From Hirudinaria manillensis (taxonomy: Eukaryota; Annelida; Clitellata; Hirudinida; Hirudinidae): a stretch of DNA of 64,000 bases. The position numbers and the translations under genes were made by a program. The stretch spans positions 1,153,501 through 1,217,500 of the forward strand of contig CM067534.1 of the NCBI GenBank assembly GCA_034509925.1. Direction: 5' to 3'. Each line of letters opens with the position of its first letter. The stretch's first letter is position 1. The notes beneath the pieces are model-generated. The model was given only the letters and a program-made list of their open reading frames with translations. It searched no databases and was not told where the DNA came from. Below are positions 55,200 through 64,000 of this stretch, piece by piece.

Positions 55200-58125
55200 A
55201 AAGTACTTACGAACAAATTTAAATTTGAATTAAAATTTCATTCGTACATATCTTTCTTATCAAGCTTCTTATTTTTGGATTTAATTTTTATATAATTTAT
55301 ATAATTTTTTAATAAGACAGAATTACTTAACTCCTTTAAATATATTTAAAAATCGAAAATGATACTTCCTCTGTCCATCCAAACAAGAGCCTGGTTCAGA
55401 TTTAACTACTATTAGTATAATTTAAATAATATTAAATCTGAATAATATTAAATTAATAATAATATATAACAACAATATTATTAACAATAATTAATTAACC
55501 GATAAATTGAATTAAATCATTAAATGCAATTAATCAACTGTTTTCATCATTTCATAATTTAACGTAAAATTTAAGTTGGCACATTAAATGTATAAATATT
55601 TATAATTTTTGACAATTAATATTTATGAGACAATGAAATGATATGATCATATTGTAAATTATCATTATCATTCATTATTTTTGAAAAATTAAAATTATTT
55701 AGGGTTAATTTATAGAATTAATTAACAATTTGTTTAGTAATTCAATTAATTTTAAACGTTTTAAATATTTCAGATTGTAATTTATTTATGATATATTATA
55801 AGAATAATTAAAATTAGTATTTACAAATAATCGAATAAAATTCAACGTAAATTAAAATTAAATTAACTTATTTCTTAATTATAATATAATTACCATACAC
55901 TTAATTATCTTATATTATAATTATATATAATAAGTTCATAACTAGATTTTATATTTATTAGATATATATTATATATATTAAATATATATATTATTATATA
56001 TTAGATATATATTATATATTATACATTTATTTCTATCAATCCAATGGAATAGAAATTGTTAATTTAAAACACAGAAGCAAACATTTTAAAAACCTCTTTC
56101 AAACTTCATTTATATTTCTTGTTTGTAATATGCAATTGTTTATTAATTAATAATATTTACCTGAATTAAATTAATTATTATTAATAAAATGTAAATATTA
56201 ATATTAATAAGATTTAAGAAATAAATACATCAATATAATAGTTATTAGCAATACAGACTAAAATTCGTAATTTTTCTATTATTATTTTATATCCTTTAAA
56301 TATCATTATATTAAATAATTATCATATGATTGATTTTTTTAAATTTTCAGTTATTTTTATAAAATAAAATATTAAATATTCATTCACAAATATTTGTCAT
56401 TTTACAATTACTATAATAATAATTACTGTTAATATTTAGGATCATAATTTACACCGTCTACGCTTAAACCATCCATAAACCACACGGACAATTGGACATT
56501 ATAGGATCAACAAGAGACATCCAAGTCCAGGAAAATATGGATTTCCACGAGTATATACATAAGGATTTCGTGTCTGCGTAGACAAAAGGGTGCAATTCAT
56601 TCCACGCGTGTCCAACGCTTCTTTATTGGGTGGCAATGGATGGGTGTCTTTTACGCGTAATTAAGCTCTTGATCCCCACTTTATTAAATACTGGGTGGGT
56701 AGCTTTGGGTAGGTGAATGAGTAGCTGAGTAGAATAATGTTTTGGTATTATTATTAAATTATTATAAAGTAATTAAGAATGCCATAATTTTGTTGTTAAT
56801 ATTTTTTCATCTAATTTAAATGAATGCCCTTAAATGTTATATTATTATTATTTTTTTGTATTATTATAATTATATTGGATTTAATATTTGTATGTATTTT
56901 CTAGTAATCAATTTTTGTAGTTTTAGAATTCCACATTTATTAGAAAAGAGTTTTTAAATGAAAGAGTGTAATTTAAATTGTCATTTATAATTTACAACAT
57001 ATTTACAACAAGTGTTTATATTTATAAAATAAATTCTTTTTTTATTATTTATAATTTAATTACAAAAATTTAAATTTCATTTTTCACATAAAATCCGATC
57101 AATAATTAGAATTAAATTAATTAAATTCGTATTTTTAAATTTTAAAACGTAATGAATTATGGAGAATTAAATGTATTTATGCAGCAAGTAATGGCATGCT
57201 TAAATCGAAAATGGATGTTTATGTTCAGCTTCTTATACCGTGGAAGTCTAAAAATGTCTTCTTTATTACTGGAAACTTTTAAGAATTTATTTTTAAATTA
57301 CATTTATTCTAATTTAAATAAATGTTTCAGTTGATAATTATATTTATATTTATATTTTATTTTGTAATTGTTTTAATTTGTAGAATTAAATTTATTTTTC
57401 ATATTAATTAAACAAATTAAATTTCATGTAATTGTGGTTTCATTCAAATTATTAGCATGTATTTTCTTGTAATTTGTTATTAATAACCTCTTTTTTAAAA
57501 ATCCCTTAAAAATTATTTTATAACTACTTATTAAATGATTTTTTAAAATACTTTTCTAATGAATTGATAAATACTTATATAAATATCGGTATTTTTTATA
57601 CAAAAATTTCAATTTAAATTAGAAATAAATTGATTCAATAATCAAATATAAACAGTTTATTAAATTATAAAATAAAACAAATAAAATGCATTAAAGCAGT
57701 CTGTGCATTAATGCATCCCCAGGGCAATGCATGCCTTGTTGACCCCAATTCTAAGTGCACGCATGGATCCTAACTCCTCATCAACGACATCTTAAGGTGT
57801 TCCTTCCATTGATCAGAATTTAATTCCACCTCACGCGCACCTTGTCGTCACGTGATGTTGATTCACGATCTGAAAATCGTGACAGATTGTAAACAATGGC
57901 TTTATGTCTTTACTTGTTGTAGTTTAAAGGGGGGGGAAATTGAAAATAAAAATAATTAAATTCAATTAATTAATTAATTCATAAAAAATATTTAATAAAC
58001 TTAAAGCTCTTAAAAACTTTTTAAAAAAGTTACATTTAAGTGGAATTTATTTGTCTTTAATAATTAAAACATTCTCAAATTATCTCTCATATATGAGGTA
58101 ATTGTTTTTATTACTAAAATTATTA
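55200..58125. other. AT-rich noncoding DNA
   Basis: A/T-dominated, including ATATTATA repeats at 55918-56030. GC-richer patches lie at 56450-56700 and 57690-57930 (the latter with CACGTG at 57849-57854 and an eight-G run near 57930). No ORF of interest. Confidence 0.55.
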
Positions 58126-58127
58126 TC

Positions 58128-58276
<149 letters not shown>

Positions 58277-58289
58277 TATTATGAGTTCA

Positions 58290-58412
58290 GGTGACAAAGC
58301 CAGCTTTCGTTGAGCTGCGAACGACTAGAGAGATGTTTTTCGAATCCCGCGGGAGTTGGAAAAATGCTTGGAAACAAATGCTGCAACCATTCTATTCGCT
58401 GTTTTCACGAGG
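58290..58412. other. Unique spacer between two large triplet tracts
   Basis: A 120-bp GC-richer segment with a TCCCGCGGGA palindrome (58345-58354) that overlaps a tRNA B-box-like TTCGAATCC. No cloverleaf or A-box is apparent. It may be the unique core from which the flanking repeats grew, or a decayed tRNA-related element. Confidence 0.3.
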
Positions 58413-58817
<405 letters not shown>

Positions 58818-58894
58818 TGAGTTGTCAGTATTCTGGTCGTAAAGGGTTCGTTCTTTGCATATGGAAATGAGAAAACCCACAGAAGATTTGCCCC

Positions 58895-59220
58895 ACTGGC
58901 TATTATTATTAATATTATTATTTTATTATTATTAGTAGTAGTAGTATATTGCAATAACAATAATAATAATAATTGTTATTATAACAATAATTATCATGGT
59001 AATAATAATTATTATTGTTGTTGTTAAATGCTCCCGGATCACTTCCAAAACTCCCTTTTATAGCGGAAAAATCCGTGCCATTTCCTAGGAGGAGTTGAGG
59101 AAATGATGTTGTCGTTGCTTTTGTTGTAGTCGTTGATGTTGTTGTTGCTGTTGTCACGTGGGATTGTTGTGTTTGTTGTTGTTGTTGTCGTCGTTTTATT
59201 GTTGTGTCTGTTGTTGTAAA
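58895..59220. repeat. Mixed TTA/AAT and GTT triplet tracts
   Basis: 58900-59025 alternates TAT, AGT and AAT blocks that are partly self-complementary. 59107-59220 is GTT/GTC-rich. Minus-strand Thr/Asn/Tyr frames are repeat translations. Confidence 0.7.
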
Positions 59221-59326
59221 AACAGTTTTTTTTTGGAGATTCGCAGATGATGAACAGTGATTGTCCTGGGTTTATTTCTGTTCTCCGGTCTCAGTTTTCT
59301 GCTGTGAGTTGTGTTTACTGTCAGTT

Positions 59327-59350
59327 CACGTACAAACATAATTGTACGTG
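59327..59350. repeat. 8-bp-arm inverted repeat
   Basis: CACGTACA (59327-59334) and TGTACGTG (59343-59350) are exact reverse complements with an 8-nt AT-rich loop. Confidence 0.6.
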
Positions 59351-59616
59351 TATTCTGCGACACAGAAAGTACTTATAAACGTTATGTAAGTTTAACTTAT
59401 TTATTACTATTCTTAATTTGATCATGAATATTAAATATTCCAGGATTAAACTCAATATTTATATATTATTTAGCCACAAATAAGTAAACATTTGAGTACA
59501 AAATTTGAGTACAAAATTGCCTTCTTCGTCGCACAAGAATGGTGCCTAATAGTACAGCATCATTTTTAAGTACAGACTCGATTTTCCCGAAGAGTAAAAA
59601 ATAAAAATAAAAATAA

Positions 59617-59862
59617 ATGACCAGGCTATCGGGAAGATGGGCGGATGTGAACATTTTCAAGGAGACTCGCCTTGGAGATTTCATCGTCATGGTCGTTATC
59701 ATAGGCGTCGTCATCGTCCTCATCATCGTCATCCTATTGGTCATTACAATGTCTGTGACTTCATGTAGTGCACGTGGAGCATTGAACGAACACAACTGGA
59801 CCCCACCCGGGCCGCCTGCGGACGTTTGTGGATTCCAATTGCAGAAGCGACGTACGTGTTAA
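59617..59862 (+). CDS. Candidate small single-pass membrane protein ORF, 81 codons
   Basis: ATG with A at -3, in a GC-richer island. Residues 1-22 are polar (MTRLSGRWADVNIFKETRLG), 23-48 are a long Val/Ile/Leu segment that could span a membrane, and 49-81 are polar with Cys, Pro and Trp (NEHNWTPPGPPADVCGF) and end KRRTC. The hydrophobic segment is encoded by a GTC/ATC triplet run, so a microsatellite origin is likely and the membrane helix may be incidental. After the single TAA the same frame stays open to 60108. No family is recognised. Confidence 0.22.
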   Translation: MTRLSGRWADVNIFKETRLGDFIVMVVIIGVVIVLIIVILLVITMSVTSCSARGALNEHNWTPPGPPADVCGFQLQKRRTC

Positions 59863-59865
59863 GGT

Positions 59866-61290
59866 TTGGGTCGTTTTGAGCTTGTTTCTGAATATTTTGT
59901 TTGTCTTTTTTTGTCATCAGCTGATGATGAAGACAGCTTAGTGAGATGGTATCGGTGTTTCCATGGACGCTGTTTGGTTGGTTGGTGGCATGTTTCGTTT
60001 GTATGGTTGTATGTATTTGTTTATTTGGTTGTTTGCTTGGATGGTTGGTTGGTTGATTGTTTTTGTATGTATGTGCATGTTTATGCTTTTTTAAAAATAA
60101 ATGTATGAGTGCTTGTATTGATGAATGTTTATGTCTGTAGAGTCTGCATAGAGGTCTGAACTTGAAAATGATTTTTAATGTTTATTAAATAATTAAAATT
60201 AAATAGAGTATTGTTTGAAAATGAATAAATAATCATAAATCCAATACTTAATGCAATAATATCATTTACAATAATAAATATTAGTAATAATAAAAGCAAT
60301 AAAAAATAATCAAGAAACACCAGACACAGAGTCGCAATTCATGAATAAATTATAATAACTTGACAACATGTCTATCAGACTAACGCTTGAATATTTGGAA
60401 TATAATGGCTTTCGTTTGTGTCATAGTAAACTGCTTTTCACGAGAGATTGAAGTGAAGCCGATGTTTATTGTTGATTTGAAAGATCAATGATTGATCAAT
60501 CAATCATCGATGCTTTGTTTTCAATAATTCATCGATTTATTTCAAGGAGGATACTTTTTAAACGGTATTTCAGTTGGGTATCTTTTTTGTTGAATTTTCA
60601 GTTTTTTTTTATCGAAGTATGATTGTAAAGTTGACAATGTACTCTGAGAACGTTGTATTGAAGTTGATTAATTATAAAGTTAAGTTCATAAGCCGTGTCT
60701 CTTACTAAAAGAGGTTGGTCTTAAATCATGTTGTTCTTATATTGTATTACTTCATGTATTGAAGCAGACTTGTCTTATGTTGTACTATACTGAAGAATAT
60801 TAAGGAGGTATTGCACGGTATTGAATACCTGCAGGTATTACATTGTTAACCATTGAATTAAATTTCGCTTGTTTAGGCGTATTTCAATTATAAAGACTAG
60901 CAAGATATTTCAAAATGGCATTGGTTTCATGCTGACGACAAATTGAAAATTGATATTATACTTATTATATATAATAATTCAATATATTTAATAATTATTA
61001 TGTCGACATAAATTATTGGCAGCGAAAAAAACATTATAAGTTTCCGGACAATTAGAATCGATGTATACAACTCTTAATTCCAAATTTCAAGTCAAAATGT
61101 AGAAATGTCTGACAAGTTGTTCGTGGTAAAAGTCGCACCAAAACTTATATTGTAATAATTACTGTTAAATTAACAATAGCAATAATAATTATTATTGTCA
61201 CGATATTCTTTATCAATTCGATTATTTTATCATTTAAAAAGAATTTAAGTTCTTTTATTTAAAATTTATTTCCTCCTGCAGGAATTGCAT
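59866..61290. other. Intergenic DNA without a supported gene
   Basis: TGGTTGG/GTATGT words occur at 59975-60080. AT-rich sequence with a 14-bp palindrome TGATTGATCAATCA lies at 60489-60502. Frames here are composition-driven. Confidence 0.45.
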
Positions 61291-61293
61291 GCA

Positions 61294-61372
61294 AAAACAA
61301 CAACAACATCCAATAACAACAACAACAACAACGACAACAAACATCTCAATGCCTTCCAGCAACAACAGCAAC
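61294..61372 (+). repeat. CAA triplet tract
   Basis: CAACAA blocks with CAT, GAC and CAG interruptions. Confidence 0.8.
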
Positions 61373-61457
61373 CTGCCATTCATATAAACGATTGTATTTT
61401 CATTACAGCTCAGCCATGAGAGAGGAGAGAGTGAGTGAATAGGGGAGTGCACGGATA

Positions 61458-61461
<4 letters not shown>

Positions 61462-61489
<28 letters not shown>

Positions 61490-61490
61490 C
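61462..61490 (+). repeat. (GT)n dinucleotide tract
   Basis: About 14 GT units, continuing as alternating CTGTGAGCGTGCGTG. It is potentially Z-DNA-forming. Confidence 0.95.
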
Positions 61491-61630
61491 CTGTGAGCGT
61501 GCGTGAACATTGTGCATTTCACACGTGCACAGGGGATGTGACGGTCCTCCGTTTTAAAAACATGATATCCTCGGAAAAGCTTCGGCCATGGGATGGATTT
61601 CAAGCGGTAGGTCAGTTGATTGAAAATGCG

Positions 61631-61672
61631 GTTGATTGGTTGGTTGGTTGGTTGGTTGATTGGTTGGTTGAA
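61631..61672 (+). repeat. TTGG tetranucleotide tract
   Basis: TTGGTTGG units with TTGATTGG variants. The surrounding 600 bp is rich in TTGATTG words. Confidence 0.85.
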
Positions 61673-61835
61673 TGTTTGCACTGATGATTGAACCTTGATT
61701 GATTTTAATAAAAACAGAAAGAACAGAACACTCTCATATTTGGATACTTGGCTGCTAGGAAAAGCGATCATGAATTTGTGGAGACATGGTTGGTCGGTTA
61801 GATGCTGACTTGATTGTTAATTGGAATGATTGAAA

Positions 61836-61854
61836 CGATTGAAATTTTCAATCG
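61836..61854. repeat. 19-bp inverted repeat related to the one at 915
   Basis: CGATTGAAA-T-TTTCAATCG has perfect 9-bp arms around one base. It shares the GATTGAAA/TTTCAATC arms with the 20-bp palindrome at 915-934. Confidence 0.7.
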
Positions 61855-62050
61855 GCTTTCAACAAAGCATAGATCGTGTTTGCTTGCTAATTGTTCAAAG
61901 TAAATCTTTTTAAAGCTATAAACAGGTTCTTAAATAAACAGATCTTTGTTTACCTTTTGACATTTTGGAACAACCACTTGATTGGCGAATGATCGATTGT
62001 GATTGAACAGGTGATTGAAATGTGGGAAAGAATGCTACGGTTGATTGAAC

Positions 62051-62160
62051 ACTTGATTGAACACCATGCGTTCCACATGTGGACTCCAGGATGATTGAAG
62101 ACTTGATTGAACACCATGCATTCCACACGTGGATGCCAAGATGATTGAAGACTTGATTGA
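62051..62160 (+). repeat. 50-bp tandem repeat carrying E-box palindromes
   Basis: 62051-62100 and 62101-62150 match at 45 of 50 positions, and 10 bp of a third copy follow. Copy 1 has the palindrome CCACATGTGG; copy 2 has CCACACGTGG, the same 10-mer as in the 37.7 kb promoter. Each unit also has TTGATTGA and GATTGAAG. Confidence 0.9.
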
Positions 62161-62239
62161 TAAAGAAAGACCAGACCGGTTGAAAAGATACCGACTGAAT
62201 AACAAGGATTTTTATGATATTTATTTGCATTGGATAAAA

Positions 62240-64000
62240 GGCTATTTTATCAAAAGGTGAGTTAATTATTACTTTTATCATTTACATAAATAGCTATATT
62301 TAATTATATTTATTATAGTATTTATATTTTTATAATTGTTACAGTTAAATAATTTAAATAATTTCAATACATTTATGAATATTAATAATTTATAAATATT
62401 TTTATTAAACCAGTTGAGCGATCAAATTATTTTTAAATCATTAAATTGCATATTATATATTTTTTAATGATCAAATTGGCTAAATAAATTAGTAATAATC
62501 ACATATTGAATTCCATTGCAATTGAAATTCTACTTAACATTAATTATTTATTTATAGCATTATTATTATTATTATCATTATTATTACTTAATAATAAATT
62601 ATTGATTATTATCAATAGTTACAAAGTCATAAATGTTTTAAATTAATTTTTAATTAAAATCATTTTTAACAAAAAGCAGAAATAATGGAGATATATTTAT
62701 AAAATTCTGAGAAAAAAAAATAAAATTTAAACAGAATTATTATACAAAAACAAAATATATTAAACTTTATCATCAAATAAATTGATTTAATAAAATCAAT
62801 CCAAGAAATTAAATTGTTTATATCATATTATCCTCATGATAATAGTAATAATGGTAATATTTCTTAATAAAAATATATTTCTGATTATAATAATAAAGAT
62901 TAAAAATAAAATACATCTAATCTCAAACAACCACAAATTATTTTTGGGCCATTATGAACTGATTTTTTCTATTGTAATTATAAAAACGTATAAATGCTTT
63001 TATAAAGTTTTGTTAAATTAATTGATTATATCCACATATAAAGATTAACTCGTTGAAATATAAATATATATAATAATACATTAATAACATTAATAATAAC
63101 AATTAAATATAATATAATTAGTACGTTAAACTTAAATATTTACAATATCTTTTAAATGTGACATATTTAACTCTTGCAATATAATTAATATATATATAAA
63201 ATTAGATAAATTAAATATTTATAATAACTTTTAATGGCAGATAGATGATTGGTTAGTTAATGTTAATATTAGATTCGACATTGATTATTACGTCTATTAT
63301 ATTTATGGAACGAGAATAATAACAATACTAATAATTAATAATATTAATAATAATTAAATAATTATAACTAATAAGCTATAATTTTACATTATTACGTTTT
63401 ACATTATATTTTAGAATATATATCTCGTTTAAAATATTTCCATTACACGAAATAATAAATATCAAATATTATTCTCTTAGAATTTATATCCTTTATATCT
63501 AAAGGACTTTTTTACGATCAATTCGCCAGGCTTTTTAATATTTTTTAAGGATAATTAAGTAAAATATTTTAAAAAATGAAGATAATTTAGGCATAATGAT
63601 CTTTTCTAATAATATATTATATTTGTCAAATTTAGTTTTATAAATGATCAATAATTATTATTTAACAACATTATTTATGAATATTCCATAAAATACCTTT
63701 TAATATTAGCTTATCAAGTAAATTATTATATACTATTTTATTATACTGATTAAAACTTTAAACTGAACAAATTATATTATAAATAATTATTTTTAATTAA
63801 TTGAGATTATAATTAAATATATCAAAGGTTAAATCCTTGTATTATGATGATTTCCTCGCCCTAAACGTACTTCGTTTCAAAATAATTTAAAAATTTATTT
63901 TAAAATCAAATCTCAACAAATTCATTTTGTCATTTTTTTTTATTGTTTATAATTTTTGTTCTAATAATTTCTTATCTTCAATTCGTCCCCAAATTCAAGT
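62240..64000. other. AT-rich noncoding DNA
   Basis: A/T-dominated to the window edge. ATT runs lie near 62563-62590. No ORF of interest. Confidence 0.6.

Noticed and set aside
58293-58316. miR-2-family-like string (shares AGCCAGCTTT)
   Set aside because: The seed at the 5' end of the miR-2 family is absent and no opposite arm can be paired, so it is not a microRNA.
58341-58354. TTCGAATCCCGCGGGA as a tRNA 3' half
   Set aside because: The T-stem partner is missing and the string is better explained by the TCCCGCGGGA palindrome.
59466-59795. 109-codon minus-strand ORF opposite the 59617 ORF
   Set aside because: TTG start, with Met/Thr runs from the GAT-type triplets and Tyr/Phe runs from the ATTTT tract.
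62051-62160. CRISPR-like repeat array
   Set aside because: Only two direct copies with no spacers, in eukaryotic DNA; it is a plain tandem repeat.

Overview
This is a 64 kb stretch of AT-rich nuclear DNA, almost certainly from an animal and probably an invertebrate. The signs are very low coding density, no operon-like packing, many microsatellites of every unit length (AAT, GAT, CAA/GTT, ATCC/GGAT, ATTT, GT, ATAAT, ATTGT), and short GC-richer islands that carry animal-type promoter motifs. I cannot place it in a phylum. No open frame matches a protein family I recognise, and I see no rRNA, convincing tRNA, known microRNA, CRISPR array or intact transposon. The window reads as an intergenic gene desert or the inside of very large introns.

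Layout. 1-5.9 kb: AT-rich DNA with islands and palindromes. 5.9-6.15 kb: a 231-bp ATAAT tract beside two palindromic E-boxes. 6.15-9.8 kb: nearly featureless AT-rich DNA. 10-13.6 kb: GGAT, GTT, GAT and ATTT repeats, the longest non-repetitive open frame (10971-11501), a hairpin and an ETS/YY1 cluster. 16.1-19.9 kb: the most gene-like part, with a CRE/CCAAT/E2F cluster, a possible terminal exon on the minus strand, retroposon- and transposon-like remnants, a TATA box and several small ORFs. 20.2-22.7 kb: AT-rich. 22.7-26.1 kb: repeats, a GC hairpin, a degenerate GGGTAG array, a TATA/Inr pair and a YY1/CCAAT/CRE cluster. 26-30.6 kb: AT-rich. 30.7 kb: a long TGGA tract. 33.9-34.85 kb: five kinds of tandem array stacked together. 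35.6-37.2 kb: AT-rich with a triple nuclear-receptor repeat. 37.7 kb: the best core promoter (CCAAT, E-box, TATA, then an ATG directly abutting GTGAGT). 38.5-41.9 kb: a G-quadruplex motif, a GATA hairpin, a DR1 element and small candidate exons. 44-48.5 kb: elaborate AT-only arrays. 49.3-50.3 kb: an E2F island and a Z-DNA/GA tract. 51-53.5 kb: dispersed and tandem AT repeats. 53.6 kb: a TATA-less promoter cluster with a donor site. 58.1-58.8 kb: a 150-bp TTA tract and a 405-bp GAT tract side by side. 59.6 kb: a small membrane-protein-like ORF. 62.0 kb: a 50-bp E-box repeat. 62.2-64 kb: AT-rich.

No genes can be shown to work together. The recurring theme is regulatory: four perfect CREs, at least fifteen CACGTG E-boxes, two copies of a 12-bp E2F site and four perfect nuclear-receptor direct-repeat elements, mostly inside short GC-richer islands. 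All CDS entries are candidates of low confidence, because nothing beyond an open frame and nearby signals supports them.
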